Positions 22,301-34,346 of a DNA stretch of 64,000 nt are shown piece by piece. How positions within the stretch are numbered: position 1 is the stretch's first letter; each line of letters opens with the position of its first letter. The translations under genes and the position numbers were made by a program. The notes below the pieces were generated by a model that had not been told where the DNA came from, made no database searches, and saw nothing but the letters and a program-made list of their open reading frames with translations. This stretch comes from Lasioglossum baleicum (Eukaryota; Arthropoda; Insecta; Hymenoptera; Halictidae), in contig NC_134940.1 of assembly GCF_051020765.1 (NCBI RefSeq), positions 16,381,712-16,445,711 of the forward strand. Reading direction: 5' to 3'.

Positions 22301-24703
22301 CTTTATCGGAAAGGCTGTGTAACAACAGATCTAGTCGATGATGCAGAATATTCGTCGACAACGTCGGCATCAATTTTGCAGCGAATCCTGTGCTTTCCAT
22401 GCTGGTCGATGCTAAACATACTATCAAGTTCTCGTGTTGCAGATGCTTCCACCTGTACCACTTCTAAATCGTAAAGTCTACATTAATATAAGTTTTATCG
22501 TAACAAATTTGTAAATAACCAAGTACCTGTTCGCCCAGTTTTGTTTCCACGTTCACAAGTCCTTCGTATTGTTCGATCATCATTGTCACGGTCTCGGGAG
22601 AAAGATTTTCTATATGTTGTAATTTAACTTTAAGGGGTTGTTCCATTATCGTTTCCATTCGTGGAAAATCTTTGTGAGCCCAAACCATGCCTTTATTGTC
22701 AAATAATATGGGATATACGTTTGGACCGGCATTAAAGTACGTTAGATCGTCGACAAAATTTTGCAGTTGAATATCCAACGATATCAATGCTTTATCAGTG
22801 ATGTGACCTAGAGACAACAACATTGTTTTACCGTACAAGTCGAAATACGGATCGGACAAGTAATAATCTTTCTTATGGTCGTCGGAACATTTTAGGTGCG
22901 AAAATAATTTTGATATTTCGTATGCTAATATATTCTGACTCGGAAGAACTACTATGCTGTCGTTGTGTTCCTTTAGGTTTACGTGGGGTTCCTGGTCTGT
23001 AAAAGAGAACAACGTATACAAACAACATACTGCGAGAGTAATATAGGCTTTGCACTCCAAATTCACCCTTTTGAAAGTCAAATTCAACCTTATTGAAAAT
23101 TATTGAGAATATTGAAAATTAATTACACTTGAAAGCATCTCCCATGAGCTCAGAAGAAGTCACCATGGACAGGAAAGTACAATCAAATGCTGTGTAACGT
23201 TAGGCACACATGAACAGTGTCAATGTTGCGAGGGAAACATAAAAGATTCAATACTCAATACGCTTTAATAAATACATATGTCCTTCCATTTTTTAAATTT
23301 ATTAATCAGAAAATGGCTCCAATGAATATACATATCTACACACAGTTTTTATACCTTACAAAGTTAATGAATTGGTAATTGCTTCTAAATAAATATTTGA
23401 TGTACATCTTCCAAATAAATAAAACTTTGAATTTCTTATCAATTAATTTACTTTTTATTTAACATACTTAAAAATACTTTATTTGCAAAAGGGTGAATTT
23501 GGATTGCGAAACCTATATACCCTTATACTTAGTAATATACTCACCCGATAGAATTAAGATCGTTCTTAGGTATCCATTCACTTTTCCCATGGAAATCATA
23601 TTGTTTATCTTGGTAATATGCGTAGTAGTTTTAAGAGTATTGGTCAGGTGTATAAAGACGATTTCGCCTTTCACATTCTCCACCAATTTGTGGAAATTGA
23701 ACTCGACCGTTTCGTTGGTCTCTAGAAATTGCAGAACAAGATATACGAATGCAATTACATATTTTGTCAATTATCCAACTACAGAAAGAGATTATACCCA
23801 TTCTCGATAAGCTGTGAATATAACGGGCCAGCTGGAATTTGTTTATGTCGGTCGCTTTCAGTAAACCGTCTTTACAAAATATAGAATTATTGCTAGAGAG
23901 CCCTATAACATTAATATAATCCATTTGTGACAACATATCGATTATTCTTTCTGCTGTTATTTGGGCTAAAGTGATGTCCCCTTCAGACATAAACATGCCA
24001 TGCTCGAACAGCAGAAGCACGTTCTTTTTTGGGCAGTATTGAGCCAATAGAAGGGGCCCGATGTTATGATCGGAACTATAAGGTCCGCATATTGTCGCCG
24101 GATACATAAATGGCAGGATGTGTATGTTCTTGAATTCTTGATTCCTCAATACAATGGCAAGGACTGAAACACAGGCAACGAAACGATAATCGTTTGGAGG
24201 AATAGATTTGAAAGATTCTATGATAGTATACCTTGCGTTATCTGCGAGCAAAAGTCAGACAGTTTAATGGATACGCTATCCAATCCTCCAACAGCAGTAT
24301 AGGCAAACTGGTCTTTGTTCTTTGCTAAAATCGACTGAACGACATCATAGCTTTGCTTGAGAAGCTCGACATAGGAGAGTAGCTTGTTGTTCAGTTTATC
24401 CACCAAGAAAGATAGCCTGGTGCTCAGGCTGCTGGTGGTGTTCGTGAATTCCATTGCATCGAGTATCTGCTGAAAGGATATCAAACCGAGTTCCGCGTCC
24501 GTGATCGAGCGAAACTCGTTTGACAGCCGAATCACAATGTCCCGTAGACATGTCCCATTCAATGGTTCCGCGTTCACTTGTTTTCGCGAACTTTTGCCGA
24601 ACTGACAATTCACGTCACCGGTCGAATTATTTTCAACCGAAGCGGGCAGAATCGCTAGAACTATCGCAACTAGTCCCAAACACAGAACCCTCTCGACAGT
24701 CAT
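19329..24703 (-). CDS. CACHD1: VWFA and Cache domain-containing protein 1 (CACHD1-like)
   Basis: Single-pass membrane protein related to the alpha2-delta subunits of voltage-gated calcium channels; the vertebrate protein modulates channel activity. Nine minus-strand exons: 24703-24232, 24163-23798, 23721-23545, 22996-22527, 22463-22262, 22058-21812, 21744-21075, 20740-20362 and 19861-19329. All phases agree, giving 1171 residues. Order seen: signal peptide (about 1-24), VWA_N-like helical region, VWA domain (from about 204), Cache regions (AGPNVYPILFDNKGMVWAHK; VLEVYPGIMFDSGYDPKRRI), a Cys-rich membrane-proximal part, a transmembrane helix (GGILAFLLILGVMLFCYRL) and a cytoplasmic tail with the DSDHGYSTMTPHDDSE motif that singles out CACHD1 from true alpha2-delta subunits. 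The place of the VWA metal site reads LLLFEHGMFMSEG, with no DxSxS. Confidence 0.88.
19918..20329. mobile_element. inverted-repeat MITE in the last intron of the CACHD1-like gene
   Basis: Left end CAGGGTGATTCACCAGATAT pairs with the right end ATATCTGGTGAACCACACTG. Inner arms also match as inverted repeats (CGAAGAATGTTTGTATAAGG; GAGAGATGCATAGTTTGGTC). No coding capacity. Confidence 0.8.
20783..21010. mobile_element. inverted-repeat MITE in intron 7 of the CACHD1-like gene
   Basis: About 37 bases beginning GAACTCTGTCCACTTGAATA at the left are repeated in reverse complement at 20974-21010, with a few mismatches. The interior has no coding content. Confidence 0.75.
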
Positions 24704-25384
24704 TCCGTTTTCAAACTTGACGCCTATTCTATGTTGTAACCTTAACGATTCGCGTTATGGCGCCATAACGACCAACAACCACCACAAACAAGGTCGACAA
24801 GTGGAGACCGGGAATAGTAGGACAAAGTACTCTTATTACTTTCTAATTGAAATACAATCGATCTCGGGTTCTCGATATTCCAGATAGATTTTGCGGTTTT
24901 CAAATCCCACGGTTCTTCGGTTCTCTAACGTTTCACTTCTCCGCAGAATACATTCGATTGATCTCTGGCTCTGCAGCCGAAACGATCTAATCTAAATCGT
25001 AAATCTTATTCAACGAATTACCCAGAAATCGTTCGAACTTTTTTCTGGATATTCAAGAAATGCTTAAACACTTTTTATTGTACTACGAAGTATATTTAGT
25101 TGGTATGTATCTTTTTTAACTGTGTAATTCAACATTTCTTTGGCGTTTGTAAACGCATGCAATTACGTTCAACTTCAACGCCAAAGTTATCTCAAAACGA
25201 AAAGGATATCCCAGTGACCTAATTTAGCTAGTCCGAAATTCGACAACGAATTAGTCGGTATAAATATTGAGAAGTTCGATGTTTTTGAATCCTGCTCATT
25301 TGAATATTCAAATAACAGAAGCTTCGATTGTGCAATAACTGTCTACGACCAGTAGGGGGAGTTGATGAGAATCCCAAATTTTGT
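24704..25384. other. upstream region of the CACHD1-like gene
   Basis: No supported gene. It contains CGTTATGGCGCCATAACG (24752-24769), a perfect 18-bp palindrome 49 bp upstream of the start codon, which could be a regulatory site. Confidence 0.4.
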
Positions 25385-26135
25385 ATATGTATAGCAACAA
25401 CAGTAAAGTAGAATTTATGTGGATCCCTTCGCATCGAGGTATTGAAGGAAATGAAGTTGTAGACCGATTAGCAAAAACAGCGACAATAACTGAACATAAT
25501 GAGTAAATTAAAATACCCTATACAGACTTCAAACAAATTTATAGTGAACAAATGTGGGAGGATTTTCAGGACAAACTAAAATATCAGTTCATTTCAAAAG
25601 GCATACTCTATTATGAAAAGTACTATGATACAAGAAAGAAACCATGGTTTTACAAAAGAGGAATTCCAAGAGACGTAATTGTTAGAATTATAACACTAAG
25701 GAATCACTAGCTAGAAAAGGAATAATAGAAAGCGTGGAATGTGAGTGTGGAAATCTTGTAGAAAGTATGAACCACATATTATGGGACTGTCCTCTATATG
25801 AAAAGGGCAGACAAGACTTTATTAAAAAATTAAGAAAAGTTAATATAAATCCTCCAGTAGATGTAAGTTATTTTTTAAGCGAACCAAAGATTAGACTGCT
25901 AAAAATACTCAAAGAATACTGTGATCTAAACGACATTAAAGTATAAGTTTCAAAAACAAAAAACTAAGAAAAAGTGCAACATATATATATATAGTACTGT
26001 ATAAGTCTAATTGTAACTTAGAAATAAGGTATGAATGTACAGTTGGCTAATGGATCCGAGTGGATTCAAGCCTTGTTATATTTTTGTTGTTGTTGAGTTT
26101 AATAGCAATAAAGATATATTTAATAAAAAAAAAAA
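25385..26135 (+). pseudogene. 5'-truncated LINE retrotransposon fragment
   Basis: Plus-strand remnants read MWIPSHRGIEGNEVVDRLAK, the end of an RNase H domain of the kind found in non-LTR retrotransposons. Further on comes a Cys/His motif (CECGNLVESMNHILWDCPLY) typical of their C-terminal zinc knuckle. Stop codons and a frameshift near 25500 and 25708 show it is dead. It ends in AATAAA and a poly(A) run at 26122-26138. The flanks TTGTATATGTATAGCAAC (left) and TTGTATATAGCAAC (right) look like an imperfect target-site duplication. Confidence 0.8.
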
Positions 26136-26153
26136 AAATTGTATATAGCAACT

Positions 26154-26225
26154 ATGGCGGCAGCTTATAATAGAGAGGAAATTTCCTTTCTGGCAGTACT
26201 ATACGCTATCGAAAAACATGGAGCG
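26154..26225 (+). other. possible short first exon, weak
   Basis: An ATG immediately after the LINE flank opens 24 codons (MAAAYNREEISFLAVLYAIE...) and runs to a GTAACG donor. A possible phase-0 acceptor at 26306 continues with a CxxC-containing stretch (NSCHFCHKTQ), which soon enters transposon sequence and stops. I do not recognise a family; this may be chance. Confidence 0.2.
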
Positions 26226-26855
26226 GTAACGAACAATTCGTTTCTTATATTTTGCAGATTATTATGTTTTAGAAACGCTTCGGTTATATAAATTTTTTAT
26301 TGAACAGGACAGACAGAAACGGAGTGCGAATAATTCTTGCCATTTTTGCCATAAGACGCAAAGCATATTCTTCCGGCAAGAATCATTTTGCTTCGTTCAA
26401 GTGTTGGTGCATTACCGACCACGGACCTAATGTTACCGACAGACAAGGGCGCAGCCTTAGATCATGTAATCTCATAGACACGGTTCAGATAATTTCCCTT
26501 GAAGCAAAGATAAAGTAATACGTGACGTCACAGATACACAAGTAAATATTATCGGAATTATATCATATTTGGCATTATTTTCATTAGAAAAATGCCACGA
26601 ATATGTTGGTGAAAGTCCAATAGAAAAATAATGAAAAATAACAAAGTTTTGTTGTTGGATTAGTAGTGGTCTGCTGGTGTCACACCGATGTACTCGACCC
26701 GTATTGTGTTACACTTCTCGGCAACTGAGGCCTCTCAAGTTCTGGGGGTTGTGGGGCAATTACAGGCCAGACACTTGGGATATTTATGGATATTTATCAA
26801 TAAAATACTGCATACACATGTCGTGTCTATGAGATTATATTCTCGAAGTTCCGTC

Positions 26856-27239
26856 CAGGGGTCCGTATAGCGCCAATCCACGCAGCGGCAAAACGCTCAA
26901 ACCGCTAATGAAAAGTTATCGACAGAGTTGGTGCGGTCCATAGACATATAGAGATAGACTGCGCGGCCTGAACGAAGCGCTGAAGCCCACAATGGCGGCG
27001 TGCGAGAGAGAGAGAGCATTAGCCGGGGTCCATAGCGCTCTCTTTCTATATGATGTGTCGACACATCAATTAGAAAGAGAGCGCTATGGACCCCGGCTAA
27101 TGCTCTCTCTCTCACTCTTTGTTCCGCGCGCCGCCATTGTGGGCTTCAACTCGCCCATAAGACGGCGCAGTCTATCTCTATATGTCTATGGTGCGGTCGA
27201 TAATTCAGCATCCATGGACTGACGCTGTACGGACCCCTG
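26856..27239. mobile_element. outer inverted-repeat element carrying a nested MITE
   Basis: Ends CAGGGGTCCGTATAGCG and CGCTGTACGGACCCCTG are inverted repeats with one mismatch. A still larger inverted repeat outside it pairs CCGGCAAGAATCAT (26372) with ATGATTCTTGCCGG (27250). Confidence 0.7.
26939..27190. mobile_element. hAT-like palindromic MITE with exact 8-bp target duplication
   Basis: A 252-bp near-perfect hairpin with arms CATAGACATATAGAGATAGA and complement and centre TGTCGACA. It is flanked on both sides by GTGCGGTC (26931-26938 and 27191-27198), an exact 8-bp direct repeat. It is inserted in the 26856-27239 element. Confidence 0.9.
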
Positions 27240-27298
27240 AACGGAGCAAATGATTCTTGCCGGAATCATTGGGTCTTACGGGAAAACCGGTTAGTATT

Positions 27299-29327
27299 TT
27301 AACCAGAATTTGCAGCTCTCACCAGCAGATCAGCGATTTGAAAATTCTTCAATTTCAGAGCTACGTCGATTGGCGTGAAACCCGCTCGGTTCTTTCTGTT
27401 CGGATCAGCTCCTTTCTCAATGAGATACCTGCAGGATCGCGAGATATAGCAGAGTCGGGATAAAGCAACGATTCGATCGAAGAATAGCGATGGAAGATAT
27501 TTCAAACCGACACAGCCAACAAGAAATTTCCTGTCATCGCGGCGATGTGCATCGGCGTACGCAATCCGATAAAGTCCGTCGTGTTTACGTCCGCTTTCTG
27601 AAACAATAGATCGAGCACGCTCATGTCCGACAGGAGACGAGTTGACAAAACGGTCTCGAGAAGCAGCCCCAGAGTATAGTGTTCGGCAGAAGATTCGACC
27701 GTCGCTCTGAAACGAAGAAGCGACTCGGATTCGGATTCGTAATCGATCTCGGATGCCTCCCAGTAAGCAATCTGCTCTTGATTTTGTATGAATTTGGCGA
27801 CAGGTTTTGGTCTGGAGAGCAAATAAGGAGCAAATCCAGTTCCAATAAACATGTCTTGGTCTTAATCTGTTCGAACAGATTTTGTTGACTGGGGAATAAC
27901 GATTTTCCTCACCCGTGTTTCAGGAGCAGCTGGATCATAGGCAAATGGGGCGTCCCCTTGACGCTGGAGGACACAGGGCTCTCGTGGAAGATGTCGCGAA
28001 CGTTCGCGTTCGCATTGTACTTGAGCAAAACGCTGGCGTTCTTGGTGTCGTTTCGCAGGGCGACGTAGTGCAAAGGGCATCGCTTGAAACGGTCCCTGCA
28101 GTTGACCATGGCGCCGTTCTCCAACAGTTTTCTCAGCGCCTCGTTGTGCCCGAGGCTGGCCGCCACGTGAAGGGACGTGAGACCTTGCCGAATTGCCCGT
28201 CGATTCGATCGATCGCTCGATTAGATTAAGAGTTTCCCATTTTCAATCGAACGCGAATCGGTTGAAAGTTCATTGGAAGCGAGTTACCGTACATCGTTTT
28301 CGACTCGATGTCCACAGACGGCTGATCGCAGAGTAGCTGAATTAGATCGACGTCGTTGTGTTTAACGACGATGTGCAGGGGCGTTAAAAAGTCCGATCTT
28401 CTGCAGTTCACATTCGCACCCTGCAGGTAATCCCGTTAACGGTGGTTAAGGCAAGGACCCTAAGAATGACTTTAGGGTACGGTCGATTATCTGATACGTT
28501 TCAGTAATTTCTTTTTTAGTGTACCATTATTATTTTATTATCGAGCCGTTGCCATTTCTTTAGTAGGCCGCCGATCTGCAGCCAACACGTGGCACATAGT
28601 AATAAGCACAATGAGAAAAGGTTTTATGTGACTTATTCATTCAATTTAACCTGCTTCCAGGTTCAGGAGACCGCATCGTAAAGTCTCAGTGCCGCAGGAT
28701 CTGGTAGTAAGTAAGCAATACACGGGGCCCAGTCACTCCTACACATGAGGAGGACCCACGGTGTATAAAGGTTGTTACCCACTAGGACGCCCCCTCTGTA
28801 TATCTGCGCCATCGCTCCGTCCCCGTTTTGGGTTTCCTCTGTGTATCTCAATGGGACTGTGCCTCCCATTGAGATACACAGAGGAAACCCAAAACGGGGA
28901 CGGAGCGATGGCGCAGGTATACAGAGGAGGCGTCCTAGTGGGTAACGACCCTTATACATATGTATGTAGAGGTGTTATGACTAAGCACCTCTGTAAGGTT
29001 GACGTTTCGTGATAGATAGAGATTAGGTTCTATCACACTTTTCTGTGAGGGAAGTCCGAACACCTCTATAATACACCGTGGGAGGACCCAAAAAGGCTGT
29101 CGGTAGACTTAGGTTGGCGAGCATAAGTTGCACACTGCAATTTTCGATTTTTCAACTCGATCTAATACTTCTTTCCAAGACAAAGTGCAAGTCTCTTGTA
29201 ATTCTTGTCGTCAAACCTGCGCGAGCGCTTCTCTAGCGAGCGATCTGTGGCGGAAGGTGCAGGCGTGCAGCAATTTCCAATCGACGTTCCCGTGGGACTG
29301 ATCCAACCAATTCACCGTTTTCGGCAT
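27299..29327 (-). CDS. ankyrin-repeat protein, function unknown
   Basis: Minus-strand exons are 29327-29217, 28420-28288, 28183-27913, 27811-27512 and 27428-27299. Phases agree and give 314 residues. After a short N-terminus (MPKTVNWLDQSHGNVDWKLL) there are about six ankyrin repeats, for example TPLHIVVKHNDVDLIQLLCD, TSLHVAASLGHNEALRKLLE, CPLHYVALRNDTKNASVLLK and TPMHIAAMTGNFLLAVYLIE. A longer non-repeat insert lies between the fourth and fifth. The 27512 donor was chosen because it restores the 26-residue ankyrin spacing up to GADPN. The stop at 27299 could be bypassed by a GTGAGA donor nearby, so the C-terminus is uncertain. The family cannot be told from ankyrin repeats alone; it is likely a cytoplasmic adaptor. 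Confidence 0.75.
28757..29080. mobile_element. MITE with 8-bp target duplication and inner palindrome
   Basis: Ends CACGGTGTAT and ATACACCGTG are flanked by exact GGAGGACC copies (28749-28756, 29081-29088). Inside, 28762-28958 is a nearly perfect palindrome with arms beginning GTTACCCACTAGGACGCC. It lies in intron 1 of the ankyrin gene. Related sequence at 32818-33026 shares the same ends and the GTTGACGTTT block in reverse. Confidence 0.88.
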
Positions 29328-30274
29328 TTTCACGAATTCACGAGAAAACTTAATCTCTCGAAAGGAAACGATTCTTCGAGAAGAAGCAAAACGGTAACTG
29401 CGCGATGATCTTCAACTTTTCATCTCGCTCGATGAGGATCGATCGAGAGGCGAATAAACATTGCTGCAGGAAGTAATACGTCCGAATAGAATATAGTTAT
29501 TTATTATTATAATTATAATAATTATTATTATTATTTCTCTTTCATATCGTTTTACAATATTATATATCGTTCGATCAAAAGCACCATGGGTTTGAAAAAT
29601 ATTTACGGCGCACGGGTGACACACACACGACCTCTTCTTCTTCTTCTTCTTCTTCTTTTTTTTCTTCTTCGTCCTCCTCCTCTCTTTTCTATCGCTGCTC
29701 GATTTATACGATCCTCACAAATTTCCTTTGTTCCTATCCGCGTCTTTTTCCCGTTATTTCATTTTGATTTTTAAGACTGCACACGTATAATAGACTTCGA
29801 AAGTTTACACGTTTATACGTTTACACGATACTTATTGATTAGTACGCACACATAGAATCCATTGTAAAGTAAAACGGTCGACGCGACGGTTGGCCGCTGT
29901 CGAGTATGTTCAGAGCTGTTTACGGTCGTTCAAAGTTTAAAATGCTGTTCGTTGGGACTGAACTGATTCGCGGAGCCTCGAATCGCGCGTCGTCAAACTT
30001 CCGATCTTATGAAAATTAGAGCGAAAGCGGAAGCGAAATCGTCGCAAAAGAACGTCAAACGAAAGGCAACCAACGATCGGGCATGACGATTTTTCTACGA
30101 AACTTTTGTTTAGACGTTTTCTCAGCGTCGATACCAACAATTTCTTTTCGATTTGTTTCTGAATGAAACGCAAGCCCGATCGATAGTTATTTATTGAATC
30201 GTACGATAACTAATGAATACTTCCCATCGTCTACGAGTAACGTTAATTGCATACATACATTACACATATACATA
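29328..30274. other. upstream of the ankyrin gene; microsatellites, no gene
   Basis: Contains an AT-rich TTATTA run at about 29500-29536 and a CTT/TTC run at 29633-29680. No supported open frame. Confidence 0.5.
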
Positions 30275-31128
30275 CAGGGTGTCCAAAAAATGTTCGCGTT
30301 CCTTGAAATTGGGAATGTCCGCCTCGGTTTTGTTAACGGCCTATTATCGAAAAACACGGACCAATCAGAGCACGGCCTCGCCGGCAGGTTCCACTGTTGT
30401 GAGCGTAGCGTTGGTGTCGCGCCGCGGTGAAGCAGTGAACAAGAGAAGGAGCAGAAATTCTTATTCAGCCGTAAATGCACTTGCTGCTTCGTAATCTGTG
30501 TCACTGGGTCTCTGCTGATTGGTACGTAGAGTCAATAGGTGACTGTTCGAAAAAAGTCTATCCTTTTACCCAGCAAGAGGCAGACGATGTTTTGTCGTGT
30601 CATTGCCATGAATCTCTTGTCTTGTTTTTTGTCTGACCACCCCGTCGGTTGACATGCATCCCTTCCCTAAACTCTTCAGAAAAATCATGCGTAAAATCGG
30701 TGTCGTTCGAACCGCGGTAGAGAGAACATCTCTAAAGACGTGTCAATTCGAAGCTTATGGTTGTTACCTACTATCAGTTGACCGGATCGTACATCCCTTA
30801 GTGCAGTTCGTCTCCGAATGATCCAGTGACACACATTTCGAAACAGCAAATGCATTTACGGCTGAATATCCGAGTTCTAATTAAATCAATTTCGCTCCTT
30901 CTCTTGTTCACTGCTTCTCCGCGGCGCGGCGCCAACGCTACGCTCAGTGTTTTTCGGAAAAAGTAATTTCTTTTACCCAGCAGGAGGTAGAAGTGTCAGG
31001 TACGCGTGGCGTTTGAGTCTCTATTGTCAGAGAACCCGAGGCGGACATTTCTGCAAATGAAAATGTCGCTTCAAATAATCTCAGGAACCGCTCCTTTCGA
31101 GGAACTCGAACATTTTTAAGACATCCTG
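30275..31128. mobile_element. 0.85-kb foldback DNA element
   Basis: Left end CAGGGTGTCCAAAAAATGTT, next to a TA dinucleotide, is matched by the right end AACATTTTTAAGACATCCTG. Long interior arms also pair (AACAAGAGAAGGAGC at 30439 with GCTCCTTCTCTTGTT at 30895). No transposase frame. Confidence 0.8.
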
Positions 31129-31243
31129 TGTACGTATACGTATGTATATGAATATGTACATGAATATGAATGTATATGCATATCGTATAACAAATACTGA
31201 ATTGCACTTTGTCGTCGTCTCGGCAATACTTAATTTATTATCG

Positions 31244-31449
31244 CTATACTTGGTTCCAAATAAGAATGTACTTACTAGCCGACGACTCTACTGTGCATCT
31301 GATTCTAACGGAACTCATTCATTGGCTAATCCCCCTACTACTCGTACTCCGCCGACCACGCGATCATTGGCTGGCGCCATGAATTTCATGGCTGACGCGC
31401 AACAACACATGCGCAGAACAAGTACCTTCTTATTTGGACTCAAGTATAG
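31244..31449. mobile_element. 206-bp MITE
   Basis: Ends CTATACTTGGTTCCAAATAA and TTATTTGGACTCAAGTATAG are inverted repeats of about 30 bases with a few mismatches. The interior is non-coding. Confidence 0.75.
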
Positions 31450-32817
31450 AAGTAAGTGTAAACTACGCGCTAAACGATCGTCAAAAATATATGCGATAAA
31501 TGTCGAGTCGCAAGGGTTTCGTCGAATATCCTTCTTCCGTCGCGTTTTCCCTTGTAACCTTGTTTCTTCCTTTTCTTCTTTGGCTGGTGAACCGGAACAA
31601 GAAGACGAGGCGATGAAACGATAAGACGATAAGGCAATAAGACGACGAGACGACGAGACTAGATAAACGAGACAAACGGAAAGGACTAAATGAATTCAGT
31701 CTCCTCGGAACAAGTTTGCTGCAGTGGAAGGCCGTGTTTGGTTTTTCGATCGAGAAACGGAATCGTCGGATGTGGACTCCGGTGACTTGTCGTTTCCGAA
31801 CACCACCTCTAACCCTCTCGGCTCTGCTCGGCTAACAATGGTAGACGATGGATTATATCGGTAACGGGTGTTCCGCGCTTCGGTGCTCGCCCAGATTTCG
31901 AATTCGATCTCGACTCGACGATACGACGCGACGCGACGCGACGTGACGTCTCCTTCGACCGCCAATTTTCAATCGCAACTCGTCATTGAAAATCACTCCA
32001 GTCTCGAACTCTGTTCTCTCGCGTTCGATGCTTCGACGGTTGGGATTTCAGCAATTTTAGGCGTACGATTTTAGAGATGTCAGATATGTTCGATCTAAAC
32101 GGGATCGCGGGATCCACACCAGGGCTGCGCGGACATCGGTTCGATACAGCAAACGTCATCGTAGATTCGCGCGCGGTATACGGTGATCGAACAGTCTGAT
32201 CGCCTCGATCGATCGCGAAGCGATCCTCGCCCGTTGGCTATCGGTTATCGAATATCGGATATCGGCTATCTTTATCGATCGGTAACCGTAGACACGGCTA
32301 GGAAATTAATTGACGATTATAACGGTAAAAAGTCTAGGGGAACGTTTAGTCGGAGCGGGATCGGAGTATAAAGCGTGAATCCAAATAGAAGATATGTCGT
32401 TTAGCGTTTCGACGCCGAGCGTTCATTCGGCGTCGAACCGTTTTACATTTAGTCCCGCGCGACGCTTTTGGACCGTTGTCCATTCTCTCGGTCAGAGGGC
32501 ACAGAAAATCGCGTCTGTCTTTACTATTTTTCTTCTTTCTCATTTTCTCCGAATCGTTCTCGCAAAACGTATACCTCCGACGGACCTTACATTCAAGGAT
32601 ACGTTTCACAGACCCAGACCGTTTGTTCTAGTACAGGCAGAACATCAGTCCGATCAAGCTGCTGCATCACGCTATATTATAGACAGAGTGTTCGGAGTTC
32701 GGATTTCCCTCAGAAAAGTGCGATAGATAGAGGTTAATTCTCTGGTCGCTGTCAGATCGCATATTTGACACTTTCAAGCTTTCATGTGTATTCAGCACTC
32801 AGCAATACATATTTACC
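31450..32817. other. intergenic, no gene seen
   Basis: CpG-rich sequence with short simple repeats, such as GACGC pentamers near 31925-31945. The open frames have no domain and no splice context. At 32698-32740 there is a short stretch also found near 29030-29056, part of the 28757-29080 element family. Confidence 0.45.
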
Positions 32818-33026
32818 ACGGTGTATTATTACGTGGCGCATAACCTTAGCATGGGCTACATGGACACGCTGCTACACACAATCTCATTCTCACACGTACA
32901 TGAAAGCTTGAACATGCCCGATAGCCGATATGCCATCTAACAATAAGCAACGAACTAACCTCTATCTATCACAAAACGTCAACCTTACAGAGGTGCTTAG
33001 TCGTAACACCTCCATAATACACCGTG
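32818..33026. mobile_element. relative of the 28757-29080 MITE
   Basis: Ends CACGGTGTATTA and TAATACACCGTG. The right part (CAACCTTACAGAGGTGCTTA) is the reverse complement of 28982-29001. No matching target duplication was seen. Confidence 0.65.
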
Positions 33027-34204
33027 TACTGCATGTATACGCAGTAGCATATAGGGGCAGCGTTGCCGAATTTACCATGTTCCGGCCTGTCCTAGAGATG
33101 GCCGTGACTCTTGGTGCGAATACGCTAACAAGTAACTTGTCACATTTCCTGCAAGAGCGACAGTTGTTCTTCCGTGTGTGTGCGCGCATACTTCTACAAG
33201 ATGCTCTCGCAAGAAAATGTCGCAAGTTATGTACTCGCCAGTGTATTATCAGTGCACCTTAGATTTCAGCTGATTTCAGCGGTACAACGTCGACCGTAGT
33301 TTCCTATCGTATCTTGATTCTTCCTTCCGTTCTTCCCGTTCTTCCGTTGGATCCTTTTCCATGTGGTCGTCTTCCTCGAACCGTATATGTATGTATGTCG
33401 CGTCTAGACCGTTGCGTTGGATCAATCCCATCCCGTTCTCGAAAAAAGAAAGCCAGCTCCCGGTGGAAACCTAGCGCCCGAGGGGTAGTTTGATTCGAAT
33501 ACTACGATCGTTTAAGGATTTCAGTCGTGGTGCGAGCTTGGAGCTTAAATGTAGCGAGCAGCCCGATACGCGTTACACGGGTTTGTCCTCCAAACTGTTT
33601 CGACTCGGGAACGGCTCGAGAACGTTTCTTGTACGAACGCTGTACGGTCCAGGCGTGTCTTATGTTTGGGTATCCGACATGTTTCACGAGCAGTCGACAA
33701 GCATTATACTTCTACGGGCCTGGACGTAGAGTTCCTTTCGCGAATTGTAACGCGTACGGGCCCCTCGATCTCGTCGTTTCAAGCGGAAGAATGCGCGAGT
33801 GCGCCAGTGCGCCAGTGCGCGAGTATGCGAGGGCACGCCGAAGAGCGACAACCTCGCGTCCAACCAATTTCCTTTCCCTCTACCGGCTAAATTTCGATCG
33901 CAACAGTACGTTCGATATAATTGTCGAGCTTGCCAAGGTCCGGGAAGCTGTTGGCCAAACGATCATTTCCACTCTGCGATGCTTTTCGACGTGACCTCGC
34001 GAAACGAGAAGTCTTTTCGAGCACCGTGTTTTCTCTTAAAGTATAAGAAGTAGTCTTTCTTTCTTCTTTTCTGTCTTTGTTTCCTCCTTCTGCCAGCCTC
34101 GAGAGCGCGTACCGCCGTGTACACAACAAAGACAGAATAGCGAAAATGAAGGGTTCGGAATACGTTAGCAGCTCGTGTTCTTCGTCGCTCTTGATCCGCC
34201 GTGG

Positions 34205-34257
<53 letters not shown>

Positions 34258-34346
34258 CCTTCCCACATCCGAAATGCGATAATTCCTTAATTTCATTCCT
34301 GGTATCGTTATTCAGTTTTAGGTGGTCGGGTCGAAGTCGAGTGAGC
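33027..34346. other. no gene seen; (CT)n microsatellite
   Basis: CpG-rich, with several overlapping short frames that are not supported. A pure CT run occupies about 34209-34254. Confidence 0.5.
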
